Shown: positions 35,826-45,080 of the stretch, one piece after another
Layout of the letters: each line of letters opens with the position of its first letter
Numbering within the stretch: the stretch's first letter is position 1
Assembly: GCF_003097635.1 (NCBI RefSeq)
Contig: NZ_QCZI01000017.1
Span: 1 to 64,000, forward strand
Reading direction: 5' to 3'
Origin: Flavobacterium psychrotolerans
Lineage (GTDB): Bacteria; Bacteroidota; Bacteroidia; Flavobacteriales; Flavobacteriaceae
DNA: 64,000 bases
Translations under genes and position numbers: made by a program
The notes under the pieces: generated by a model
Told to the model about the DNA's origin: nothing
Seen by the model: the letters and a program-made list of their open reading frames with translations, nothing else
Databases searched by the model: none

Positions 35826-38228
35826 CTAATACAAACTCGGGTACTGATTTGGGCTTGCTTCACTCACCATGGCATAGACTTTTTCATAAATATCTTCGAT
35901 GGAAGGTTTTGAAAAATAATCCCCATCCGTTCCATAAGCTGGCCGATGAGGTTTTGATGCCAACGTTTGAGGTTTACTGTCTAGATAATCATATCCGTTT
36001 TGAACTTCAAGAATTTGTTGTAAAATATAGGCAGATGCGCCACCTGGGACATCTTCGTCAATAACCAGCAAACGATTGGTTTTCATTACGCTTTTCGCAA
36101 TATCATGATTGATGTCAAAGGGCAATAGGGATTGGATATCGATGATTTCACAATTAATACCAATCTCCAAAAGTTCACTTGCGGCTTGCTCCACCAAACG
36201 CAACGTAGATCCGTATGAAACTAATGTAATGGAGTCTCCCTCCAGTATGGTTTCTACCACTCCGATTGGGGTTTTGAATTCACCCAAATTGGCTGGCATT
36301 TTTTCTTTAAAACGATACCCGTTTAGACATTCCACCACTAATGCGGGTTCGTCAGATTCTAACAAGGTGTTATAAAAACCAGCGGCTTTTGTCATGTTTC
36401 GGGGTACTAAAACATGAATTCCACGAAGTGCGTTGATTATCATTCCCATTGGTGAACCAGAATGCCAAATACCTTCTAAACGATGGCCTCGTGTACGAAT
36501 GATTAAAGGGGCTTTTTGTTTTCCATGAGATCTGTACTGTAAAGTGGCCAAATCATCACTCAAAATTTGTATGGCATATAATAGATAATCCAAGTACTGA
36601 ATTTCGGCAATTGGTCGTAGCCCTCGCATTGCCATGCCAATTCCTTGGCCTATTATGGAGGCCTCCCGTATGCCTACATCGGCAACACGAAGAATTCCGT
36701 ATTTTTTCTGCATGCCTTCAAGCCCTTGGTTTACATCACCTATATTTCCGGCATCTTCGCCAAAAATTAACGCTTGTGGATATTTGGTGAAAATAACGTC
36801 AAAATTGTCTCGTAAAATCACGCGAGCATCTGCATCTTCGGCATCTTCTTCATAAGCGGGCAGTACTTCTTTTACGGAAAGAGCGGTATTATTTGATTGA
36901 GAAAACAGGTGAGAACTGAATTTGGGCTGAATCTTATTGGTATAGTCGGCAATCCATTTTGAAAGTTCTGTTTTGCAATTTTCGGTTACCACCATTCGTA
37001 AAACTTTACGAGCAGTCATGATGATATCTTTACGAATTGGTTCTTTTATGGAATTTAAATCAGAAGCATATTTTTGGATAAATACTTTATTTACGGATGT
37101 GGTTGCTATTTTTTCCAGCAATTCCACAAGCGCTGTTTTTTCGTTTTTGAAAGGAGTAACAAAGGCTTCCCAAGCCGCTTTTTTTCCATCAAGGACAACT
37201 TTTTTTGCTTTGGTTTCTATTTCATTTATTTCCTCTTCTGTTGCAATACCATTAGAAATCATCCATGATCTCATTTGTTTGATACAGTCAAAATTGCGTT
37301 CCCATTCCAAACGCTCCGCATTTTTATATCGTTCATGGGATCCCGAAGTAGAATGTCCTTGGGGTTGCGTTAATTCACTTACATGTATTAAAACGGGGAT
37401 GTGTTCGTCGCGGGCAATTTTAGCCGCCTTTTCATATGTAGCTACCAAATCGGCATAATCCCAACCCTTTACCTTAAGAATTTCGAATCCGTTTGACCCT
37501 TTGTCACGTTGAAATCCGCTTAATATTTCTGAAATGCTTTCCTTGGTGGTTTGGTATCTGGCGTGAACCGAAATCCCGTATTCGTCATCCCAAACGCTCA
37601 TAACCATCGGCACTTGTAAAACTCCGGCAGCATTTAGGGTTTCAAAAAATATTCCTTCGGAAGTACTGGCATTTCCAATGGTTCCCCATGCAATTTCATT
37701 CCCACCAACCGAGAAGTTTGAGGAGTCAATTCCTTCCACATTACGGTATATTTTTGATGCTTGAGCCAAACCCAACAATCGGGGCATTTGCGCTGCTGTA
37801 GGCGAAATATCGGCACTAGAATTTTTTTGTTTGGTTAAGTTTTTCCAGGAGCCATCATCGTTTAAACTATGTGTTTGAAAATGTCCACCCATTTGTCTAC
37901 CGGCAGACATTGGGTCATGATTAACATCGGCATGACCGTATAAACCTGCAAAAAATTGTTGAACAGTAATTTGGCCAATCGCCATCATGAACGTTTGATC
38001 TCTGTAATATCCCGAACGGAAATCGCCATTTTTAAAGGCTTTTGCCATGGCTAACTGTGGTACTTCTTTTCCGTCACCAAAAATCCCGAATTTTGCTTTT
38101 CCCGTAAGGACTTCGCGTCTTCCTAAAAGGCTACATTCTCTGCTTGTAATGGCAATTTTATAATCATTTAATACTTCTGTTTTGAAATCTTCAAATGTCA
38201 GTGTCGCATTGGTTTCCGCCTGTATCAT
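35826..38228 (-). CDS. Fused E1 alpha-beta 2-oxoacid dehydrogenase
   Basis: The 800-residue protein joins a thiamine-diphosphate-binding E1 alpha part (about 1-400) to an E1 beta part (about 465-800, with LIFGEDAGNIGDVNQG, IIGQGIGMAMRGLRPIAEIQY and LLVIDEDVPGGASAYILQQ). In the cofactor motif the expected NN is DD (VWDDEYGIS). It decarboxylates a 2-oxoacid as part of a multi-enzyme complex; the likely substrate is a branched-chain 2-oxoacid, but pyruvate-type use cannot be excluded from sequence. No E2 or E3 gene is in the window. Single-chain fusions are usual in Bacteroidetes. A TAAATTTG box lies just upstream. Confidence 0.9.
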   Translation of the reverse strand: MIQAETNATLTFEDFKTEVLNDYKIAITSRECSLLGRREVLTGKAKFGIFGDGKEVPQLAMAKAFKNGDFRSGYYRDQTFMMAIGQITVQQFFAGLYGHADVNHDPMSAGRQMGGHFQTHSLNDDGSWKNLTKQKNSSADISPTAAQMPRLLGLAQASKIYRNVEGIDSSNFSVGGNEIAWGTIGNASTSEGIFFETLNAAGVLQVPMVMSVWDDEYGISVHARYQTTKESISEILSGFQRDKGSNGFEILKVKGWDYADLVATYEKAAKIARDEHIPVLIHVSELTQPQGHSTSGSHERYKNAERLEWERNFDCIKQMRSWMISNGIATEEEINEIETKAKKVVLDGKKAAWEAFVTPFKNEKTALVELLEKIATTSVNKVFIQKYASDLNSIKEPIRKDIIMTARKVLRMVVTENCKTELSKWIADYTNKIQPKFSSHLFSQSNNTALSVKEVLPAYEEDAEDADARVILRDNFDVIFTKYPQALIFGEDAGNIGDVNQGLEGMQKKYGILRVADVGIREASIIGQGIGMAMRGLRPIAEIQYLDYLLYAIQILSDDLATLQYRSHGKQKAPLIIRTRGHRLEGIWHSGSPMGMIINALRGIHVLVPRNMTKAAGFYNTLLESDEPALVVECLNGYRFKEKMPANLGEFKTPIGVVETILEGDSITLVSYGSTLRLVEQAASELLEIGINCEIIDIQSLLPFDINHDIAKSVMKTNRLLVIDEDVPGGASAYILQQILEVQNGYDYLDSKPQTLASKPHRPAYGTDGDYFSKPSIEDIYEKVYAMVSEASPNQYPSLY

Positions 38229-38254
38229 AAAATTAGAATTATAGCTTTATGAAA

Positions 38255-38262
38255 CAAATTTA
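38255..38262 (-). promoter_or_regulatory. Probable -7 box of the E1 gene
   Basis: TAAATTTG on the minus strand fits TAnnTTTG and lies 27 bases before the ATG at 38228. A TTG lies 26 bases further upstream, too far for a good -33 element. Confidence 0.45.
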
Positions 38263-38415
38263 ATTAAAAAGTAATTGTATTCATAATACAAAGTGAAATA
38301 TATGTTTTAATTATCATCAAGCAAAGTCGCTATAAAGGCTAATTATTTGTGTATAATTCATTTAAAAATCTTTTATTTTTGTAAAAGTGTAATATTTGGT
38401 ATTTTTTTTGGGGTT

Positions 38416-41241
38416 TTAAAACCATTTTCTGGTAAAAAGGTTAAGCAGTGTATTGGGACTCATAGTCACTACAAATCGTATTTTTTCTGGGTATTTCGTA
38501 TGTGAAATTTCCCATCCATTATTTGAATATACAGGGAAGTAAAGTTCAAAATAATCGGTAACCAGGTTCAAGCGAATGCCACTATCGTAAACAAATTTTT
38601 CACTTTCATTTTTGTTTTTCAGAAATCCTAAATCTCCATATATTTCTACCCAATTCCAAACATTAAAACTCGCATTGGTTGTAACCATCCATTGGTTTGC
38701 AGAAGCAGGAATCAGCTTGGATTTAAAACCACCTTCGGCAAGAATAAATTGTTGGCTAAAAAAACCTGATGTTTCAGATCTTCCAAAGAAATTGTATTCA
38801 AAAAGATAATCTTTTGGTCGGTCTAATCCAAAATCATAAGCATTACTTAAATTTTTATTATAGATAAAAGTTCCTGTATATAATCTCAAATTTATTTGAC
38901 GATTATTGTCGAATAATTTCCGGTATTGTATTTCGCCTGCTATTTTTCCGAAACCACTTGACAGTTGTAAATCATTTCTAAAATTGAGATGGTTTGTAAT
39001 TTCTGTTCTGGTGTTGTAATATTTTGCATTGAAAACAGAGTATTTTTCGCCTGTATCATTGATGATTTTTGAAGGTTCTTTGTTTACGATATTATATCTA
39101 AAAAAAAAGCCCTGTCTTCTATTGTCTCTTAAATTCCATTCCCTCATTGACATGGTAACAGTTGGGTTGATTTTAAAATAAGCAGCATCTGGTGCGTAAT
39201 GAAAATAAGATCCGTTCATGGAATATCGAACATTATAGAGTAATCCGTCTCTATAATTTTGATTCACGGCAAGGGAATAATTTCCTACAAGCGTTTTCGT
39301 ATTTGGGGAATACATGGGATTAATGTCAAACGTAAACGGTTTGTCAAGAATGGTTTTATTGTGAAGTCTCAAACCTGGGGAAAGCCCATCATAAAAATTA
39401 TAATCAAACGTAGGGACATACAACACTTGGTTGTAATAAGGGTCTTCCAAATCTTTCATAAAGGCGAATTTTATGGGGCGATTGGTAGTAGAAAAACCTT
39501 TTAATGATTTCCAGTTGTTTCTTAAATTGTATTCGGGAACCTCGTTTTTGTAATTGATGACTATTTTTTCGGCATCTTTTCGATCAAAGGTAAAAGTACT
39601 ATCTGTTCTAATATTTTCTAACCATTTTTTGAAAACAATTTCTCCTTTTTTTATCCCATAAATGGGAATTGGTACGGTTGCCCCAGTTTTGTTTTTGATA
39701 TTAAAAGTGATGCTGTCTTTAGTTTTTGCTAAAGCGTTAAATTTATAATCAATTATAGCCCTGGAATTTATAATTGTTTCAAAAAACCAATCAATGTTTT
39801 TATTGGCATTATTTTTAAGAAGTGCTTCAAAAGTTGTTCTAGAGGTCTGTTCATGGGTATTTATAGCATAAAATTGCTTAATGGAATTTGTCACAATAGC
39901 ATCATCCAAGTAATTATCTAAGTATTTTAAACTTAAGCCCGCTCTATATTTTGAGGCTATTTTTTCATTGAAACGGATTAAACTGTCTTTAGATTCACTC
40001 AACGGTTGGTCTAAGTTTTTTCGAGCCATTAGCATGTAATAGTAGCTGTACTGTTCATTAAAATCCAGATTGATAATGTTGAAGCTTTTTAATATTTTTA
40101 GTTTGGCTAAATTGCCCATCATCTTGCTGTCGGGATGATTTTCCTCGATGTATTTCATCATAGCATAGACCTGAATTCCATCAAAAATCCAATTGTCTTT
40201 TCTGGCATCCAAATTCAAACTGTTCTTCAAATAATTGTTTAGATAGGTTTTTAGGAATTTAAGTTCATACAGAAATTCGTCAGAAAACGGACTGATAAAT
40301 GCGGGTAGTTGGTTTAAGCCGTAAAACGGATTTCGGTCATAGTCAACTTCGGAAACACTAATTTTTTCATGTGGGTAGGGGCCAATTTTCGAGCTGACGT
40401 AAGTTACAATTCGGTCGATAATTATTGCTTTTTGTATTTCATTTAATCTATTATCTTTTAGGTTTGTAATGACTTCAACTAAACCATTTTTATAACTAAA
40501 AAAACTTGATTTTGGTTCCAAAAACAAACTAAAATCAAGCCGATTTTTTCCTGAAAAGGTATAAATCGTATTTTCTTTATTTTTTGATTTTGAGATTTCA
40601 TTCAAATCGGAACTCAATTCAAAACTTGCAGGTATTTTTACTTCTAAATCAATATCTGAAATGGCATTGGCAATATCATCTAAGTTGGCATTGCTGTATT
40701 TTATAAAGGAATGATTTTCGAAACGGGCAGGGGTAAGATACCAGTTTTTCAGGTTCATTTCCCCATTGCTTCCATAACCATATTTCGTAAACTTGTCGCT
40801 GGGAATTTTTACGACATAGGTGAGGGATAGTTTTATTTTTTGATTGGGAGCTAACTTGGTATTTAAAAATAATTCAATTAAATCGGGATTCTCGTCTGTT
40901 CTATTCCAATTTAAAAAGGATTTATTTTCATCAATTATCGTGATATTCCCAGTGTTTCCTCTTTCGGAATCTTTTGCCAAATGAAAGTTTCTGATAAATT
41001 CATCTGAAAATCGTTTGGCCAAGAGAGAATTTCTGGTAGAATATGCGTTATTCCAATCATTTAAAACGATTGAGGATAAAGTGTCTGTAGATTCATTAAA
41101 AAAAGTTAATTCCTGAAAAACATTAATTGTTTTTTTTTCGGCATTAACCGCAACAGTCATTTTGGAATGATGTTGTGCATATTGTTTGGTCGTGACTGAC
41201 AAAACAAGGATAGAAAGCACGATTTTAAATACGGATTTCAA
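38416..41241 (-). CDS. M1-aminopeptidase-like protein lacking the zinc site, fused to a barrel
   Basis: The open frame runs up to an ATG at 41310, but that ATG lies in the preceding gene's terminator. A TTG at 41241 gives a clean signal peptide (KSVFKIVLSILVLSVTTKQYAQ), so I place the start there (941 residues). The N-terminal half looks like the beta-domain and catalytic fold of M1 aminopeptidases (PLxLxxFNIINL and YGLNQLPAF segments). Where HExxH should be the sequence reads FLKTYLNNY, and where NEGxA should be it reads WIFDGIQVYAMMKY, so catalysis is unlikely. The C-terminal 350 residues are alternating strands ending in RKWF, like an outer-membrane barrel. The fold assignments are by eye. 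Confidence 0.7.
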   Translation of the reverse strand: MKSVFKIVLSILVLSVTTKQYAQHHSKMTVAVNAEKKTINVFQELTFFNESTDTLSSIVLNDWNNAYSTRNSLLAKRFSDEFIRNFHLAKDSERGNTGNITIIDENKSFLNWNRTDENPDLIELFLNTKLAPNQKIKLSLTYVVKIPSDKFTKYGYGSNGEMNLKNWYLTPARFENHSFIKYSNANLDDIANAISDIDLEVKIPASFELSSDLNEISKSKNKENTIYTFSGKNRLDFSLFLEPKSSFFSYKNGLVEVITNLKDNRLNEIQKAIIIDRIVTYVSSKIGPYPHEKISVSEVDYDRNPFYGLNQLPAFISPFSDEFLYELKFLKTYLNNYLKNSLNLDARKDNWIFDGIQVYAMMKYIEENHPDSKMMGNLAKLKILKSFNIINLDFNEQYSYYYMLMARKNLDQPLSESKDSLIRFNEKIASKYRAGLSLKYLDNYLDDAIVTNSIKQFYAINTHEQTSRTTFEALLKNNANKNIDWFFETIINSRAIIDYKFNALAKTKDSITFNIKNKTGATVPIPIYGIKKGEIVFKKWLENIRTDSTFTFDRKDAEKIVINYKNEVPEYNLRNNWKSLKGFSTTNRPIKFAFMKDLEDPYYNQVLYVPTFDYNFYDGLSPGLRLHNKTILDKPFTFDINPMYSPNTKTLVGNYSLAVNQNYRDGLLYNVRYSMNGSYFHYAPDAAYFKINPTVTMSMREWNLRDNRRQGFFFRYNIVNKEPSKIINDTGEKYSVFNAKYYNTRTEITNHLNFRNDLQLSSGFGKIAGEIQYRKLFDNNRQINLRLYTGTFIYNKNLSNAYDFGLDRPKDYLFEYNFFGRSETSGFFSQQFILAEGGFKSKLIPASANQWMVTTNASFNVWNWVEIYGDLGFLKNKNESEKFVYDSGIRLNLVTDYFELYFPVYSNNGWEISHTKYPEKIRFVVTMSPNTLLNLFTRKWF

Positions 41242-41287
41242 TTGTTTAATTTGCAAATTAATATAAACTTCTTTTTGGCCTAAAAAA

Positions 41288-41312
41288 AAATACTTCCGTA
41301 AAGGAAGCATTT
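41288..41312 (-). terminator. Terminator of the LOG-family gene
   Basis: A short stem (GCTTCC/GGAAGT-type, loop TTTAC) followed by nine T residues on the minus strand comes directly after the stop at 41317. It overlaps the first ATG of the next open frame, which argues that the next gene starts further down. Confidence 0.8.
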
Positions 41313-41316
41313 TTTC

Positions 41317-42084
41317 TTAAAAATTAGGGCTTAAATTGTATTTTTTGTAGAAACTATCAAGAGCCTCAACGACCTCATCTTCAGTATCCACAATTTTAAA
41401 TAAATTTAGGTCTTCTATGTTTACTGTCTTTTCTTGTTCAATCAAAACGGTTTTAATCCAATCAATTAGTCCTGCCCAAAAACTAGAACCGACAAGTATT
41501 ATGGGAAACTTCCCAATTTTTTTAGTCTGAATTAAAGTTAACGCTTCAAACATTTCGTCTAAAGTTCCAAAACCACCCGGCATCACCACAAATCCCTGAG
41601 AATATTTCACAAAAATAACCTTCCGAACAAAGAAATAGTCAAAATTCAAATTTTTATCCTTATCGATGTATGGATTGTAATGTTGTTCAAAAGGCAACTC
41701 GATATTCAGTCCTACTGAGGTTCCTCCTCCAAGATGAGCCCCTTTATTACCCGCTTCCATAATTCCGGGTCCGCCACCTGTAATCACTCCATATCCCGCT
41801 TTACTAATTTTATAGGCTATTTTTTCGGCCAATAAATAGTATTTCTCGTCCGGTTTTATTCTTGCCGATCCAAAAATAGTAACACATGGACCAATGCGCG
41901 CCATGGTTTCATAACCGTTAACAAACTCGGACATGATTTTAAAAATCGCCCAGCTGTCATTGGTTCTTATTTCATTCCATGTTTTTTGTTTTAATTTATC
42001 TTGGATTACTTTATCCTCGTCATTGTCAAAATCTTTTAATCTCATTTTCTTTAAATCTAAATTTTTAATTTTTTCTGGATTCAT
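41317..42084 (-). CDS. LOG-family nucleotide 5'-monophosphate nucleosidase
   Basis: The 255-residue Rossmann-like protein belongs to the TIGR00730/LOG family. Motifs are TIFGSARIKPDEKYY, VITGGGPGIMEAGNKGAHLGGG and the catalytic PGGFGTLDEMFEAL. Members cut the N-glycosidic bond of nucleoside monophosphates (PpnN-type, or cytokinin-activating in some). The length and N-terminal extension of about 50 charged residues fit the bacterial housekeeping type rather than the short plant-associated LOG. The gene follows uvrA by 56 bases. Confidence 0.88.
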   Translation of the reverse strand: MNPEKIKNLDLKKMRLKDFDNDEDKVIQDKLKQKTWNEIRTNDSWAIFKIMSEFVNGYETMARIGPCVTIFGSARIKPDEKYYLLAEKIAYKISKAGYGVITGGGPGIMEAGNKGAHLGGGTSVGLNIELPFEQHYNPYIDKDKNLNFDYFFVRKVIFVKYSQGFVVMPGGFGTLDEMFEALTLIQTKKIGKFPIILVGSSFWAGLIDWIKTVLIEQEKTVNIEDLNLFKIVDTEDEVVEALDSFYKKYNLSPNF

Positions 42085-42140
42085 TTCCAGATATTCATTT
42101 TAATCTGCTATTTCAATTTAGCATTTGAAAAAACAGCCTG

Positions 42141-44972
42141 CTAAAGTAATTCTTTTTTTAAAAATTGCGCTGTGTAGCTTTTTTTATTTTTAATAATTTC
42201 TTCTGGGGTTCCTTTTGCAACGACCTGTCCGCCGCCCTTTCCACCCTCGGGACCAATGTCTATGATGTAATCGGCGAGTTTTATGACGTCCATATTATGC
42301 TCGATAATCAAAATAGTATTCCCTTTATCCACTAATTTATTAATCACTTCCATCAACACCCGAATGTCCTCAAAATGCAGTCCTGTCGTGGGTTCGTCTA
42401 AAATATAGAAGGTATTTCCGGTGTCTTTTTTAGACAATTCTCCAGCTAATTTGATACGCTGCGCCTCGCCACCAGAAAGCGTTGTGCTTTGTTGCCCCAA
42501 AGTGATATAGCCCAAACCAACATCCTGAATAGTTTTTACTTTTCTATAAATCTTAGGTATCATTTCAAAAAATGGAACCGCTTCGTCAACAGTCATATTC
42601 AGTACATCCGAAATGGATTTTCCTTTGTATCGAATTTCCAGTGTTTCTCTGTTAAAACGCTTTCCTTGACAGGTTTCGCACTCTACATATACGTCAGGCA
42701 AAAAGTTCATTTCTATCGTTCGCACTCCTGAACCTTCGCAGGTTTCGCATCGTCCTCCCTTTACATTAAAACTAAAACGTCCCGCTTTGTAGCCTCGAAT
42801 CATGCTTTCGGATGTCATCGTAAACAGATTCCTAATTTCCGTAAAAACTTCGGTGTATGTTGCCGGATTAGAGCGTGGCGTTCTTCCAATAGGGCTTTGG
42901 TCAATGTCAATTACTTTATCAATATGCTCTAAGCCTTCAATCTTTTTATACGGTTGTGGTTTTTTTACGCCATTAAAATAAAACTCGTTCAAAATAGGAT
43001 AGAGTGTCTCGTTTATCAGTGTCGATTTTCCACTTCCGGAAACCCCTGTGACACAAATCATTTGTCCCAAAGGCAATTCAATGGAAACATTTTTCAGATT
43101 GTTTCCTGTAGCTCCAGTCAGCTTTAGGAATTTCCCATTACCACTTCGGCGTTTTTCGGGGATTTCAATTTTCATTTCTCCGTTAAGATACATGGCCGTT
43201 ATGGTGTGTTCTTTCAGGATTTCGGCAGGCGTTCCTTTGCTGATGATTTCACCTCCAAATTTCCCCGCTTTTGGACCAATGTCAATTACGTAATCGGCAC
43301 GTTCAATCATGTCCTTATCATGCTCAACTACAATTACCGAATTTCCCAAATCCCGCAATTGCTCGAGAGAATGAATTAATTTTTCATTGTCTCGTTGATG
43401 TAATCCAATACTTGGTTCGTCCAAAATATACAAGACACCAACTAGTTGTGAACCGATTTGGGTTGCCAGTCGAATGCGTTGTGCCTCGCCTCCTGAAAGC
43501 GATTTAGAACTTCGGCTTAAAGCCAAATACTCTAAACCTACATTCATTAAAAAATTCAATCGATCCTTAATCTCTTTGATTACTTCGGTAGCTATAATTT
43601 TTTGTTTATCAGACAAATGTTTTTTTAGATCATGAAACCAAATCGTCAAATCGGATATGTCCAAATCGCATAGTTCAGCAATGTTTTTTTCGTTAATTTT
43701 AAAAAAAAGCGCTTCTTTTTTCAAGCGGGAACCTTCACAAACGGGACATTTTACCTCATCCATGAATTCCTTTGCCCATCGTTTGATGGTTGCCGAACCG
43801 CTTTCGTCATGCTGGCTTTTGATGAAGTGGGAAATTCCCTCAAATTCAATTTTGTATTCTTTGCTAATTCCCAAGCTTTTGGATTCGACGGTAAATTTTT
43901 CTTTGCCGCCATTCAATATCATTTCCATCGCCTCCTCGGAAATGGTTTCGATGGAATCAGTCAGTTTGAAACTGTATTTTTCTCCTATGATTTCCAGTTG
44001 CTTAAAAATCCATGTTGATTTGTATTCGCCCAATGGCGCAAATCCGGCATTTTTTATGGATAATTTAGGATTTGGGATGATCTTTTTGATGTTGATTTCG
44101 TTTACTGTTCCCAAACCGTTACAATGGTCGCAGGCACCCTTAGGGGAGTTGAACGAAAATAAATTGGGTTCCGGATTTTGATAGGAAATTCCCGTTGTGG
44201 GACACATTAAATTCCGACTGAAATAGCGTACTTGATTTGTATCCTGGTCTAAAATCATCAGCACATTTTCGCCGTGATACATGGCGGTTTTGATGCTTTC
44301 AGCAAGTCTTTTTTCATTATCTGGCGTGTCCTCGACAACCATTCTATCAATCACGATTTCAATGTCGTGAGTTTTATAACGATCTAGTTTCATTCCTGCC
44401 GTGATGTCTTTTACATCTCCATCAATTCGGACTTTTAGAAAACCCTGTTTGGCTATTTGTTGGAATAATTCTCCGTAATGCCCTTTTCTGGCTTTAATTA
44501 CAGGAGCAAGAATGTTAATGCGTTTGCCTACAAAATCGTTACTAATTAATTCCTTGATTTGGTCGTCTGAATAGGAGACCATTTTTTCGCCCGTATTGTA
44601 ACTATAAGCATCACCAGCGCGGGCATATAGCAAACGCAGGAAATCATATATTTCAGTTATTGTACCCACTGTGGAACGGGGACTTTTGCTGGTTGTTTTC
44701 TGTTCGATAGCTATAACAGGGGATAAGCCGTCAATTTTATCTACATCGGGACGTTCCAATCCGCCAAGAAATTGTCTGGCATATGCTGAAAAAGTTTCTA
44801 CATACCGACGTTGTCCTTCGGCATAAATTGTATCGAAAGCCAATGACGATTTTCCAGAACCCGAAAGCCCGGTGATGACCACCAATTTCTCTCTAGGAAT
44901 CGTGACGTCAATGTTTTTTAGATTGTGTACTCGCGCACCCAATACTTCAATGTTATTATCGTTTTCTAGCAT
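42141..44972 (-). CDS. uvrA: Excinuclease ABC subunit A
   Basis: The 943-residue DNA damage sensor of nucleotide excision repair has two ABC modules: Walker [13 protein letters not shown] near the N-terminus and [12 protein letters not shown] at about 655. Two signature segments are [13 protein letters not shown] and [13 protein letters not shown]. Zinc-binding cysteine pairs lie in CPVCEGSRL and [18 protein letters not shown]. The ATG at 44972 (MLENDNN) is preferred; a longer frame begins at a TTG four codons earlier. A TAACTTTG box lies 17-24 bases upstream. All motifs are intact and the length is typical. Confidence 0.97.
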   Translation of the reverse strand: MLENDNNIEVLGARVHNLKNIDVTIPREKLVVITGLSGSGKSSLAFDTIYAEGQRRYVETFSAYARQFLGGLERPDVDKIDGLSPVIAIEQKTTSKSPRSTVGTITEIYDFLRLLYARAGDAYSYNTGEKMVSYSDDQIKELISNDFVGKRINILAPVIKARKGHYGELFQQIAKQGFLKVRIDGDVKDITAGMKLDRYKTHDIEIVIDRMVVEDTPDNEKRLAESIKTAMYHGENVLMILDQDTNQVRYFSRNLMCPTTGISYQNPEPNLFSFNSPKGACDHCNGLGTVNEINIKKIIPNPKLSIKNAGFAPLGEYKSTWIFKQLEIIGEKYSFKLTDSIETISEEAMEMILNGGKEKFTVESKSLGISKEYKIEFEGISHFIKSQHDESGSATIKRWAKEFMDEVKCPVCEGSRLKKEALFFKINEKNIAELCDLDISDLTIWFHDLKKHLSDKQKIIATEVIKEIKDRLNFLMNVGLEYLALSRSSKSLSGGEAQRIRLATQIGSQLVGVLYILDEPSIGLHQRDNEKLIHSLEQLRDLGNSVIVVEHDKDMIERADYVIDIGPKAGKFGGEIISKGTPAEILKEHTITAMYLNGEMKIEIPEKRRSGNGKFLKLTGATGNNLKNVSIELPLGQMICVTGVSGSGKSTLINETLYPILNEFYFNGVKKPQPYKKIEGLEHIDKVIDIDQSPIGRTPRSNPATYTEVFTEIRNLFTMTSESMIRGYKAGRFSFNVKGGRCETCEGSGVRTIEMNFLPDVYVECETCQGKRFNRETLEIRYKGKSISDVLNMTVDEAVPFFEMIPKIYRKVKTIQDVGLGYITLGQQSTTLSGGEAQRIKLAGELSKKDTGNTFYILDEPTTGLHFEDIRVLMEVINKLVDKGNTILIIEHNMDVIKLADYIIDIGPEGGKGGGQVVAKGTPEEIIKNKKSYTAQFLKKELL

Positions 44973-44988
44973 AATTTTAGGCAAAACG

Positions 44989-44996
44989 CAAAGTTA
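44989..44996 (-). promoter_or_regulatory. Probable -7 box of uvrA
   Basis: TAACTTTG on the minus strand matches TAnnTTTG, 17 bases from the ATG, with a TTG at 45023-45021 about 24 bases upstream. I see no LexA-type palindrome beside it. Confidence 0.5.
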
Positions 44997-45080
44997 ACAT
45001 TTTGGTTTGTTCTTTCGGCGCAACAGTTATGAAGATTTTGTTAAATGAAATGGGAGAATATCGAGTGTTTAAATTAATAT

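Noticed and set aside
35762-35863. Extended start of the ELWxxDGT/RCC1 protein
   Set aside because: It begins at a GTG inside the E1 gene, while the ATG at 35761 directly starts a good signal peptide.
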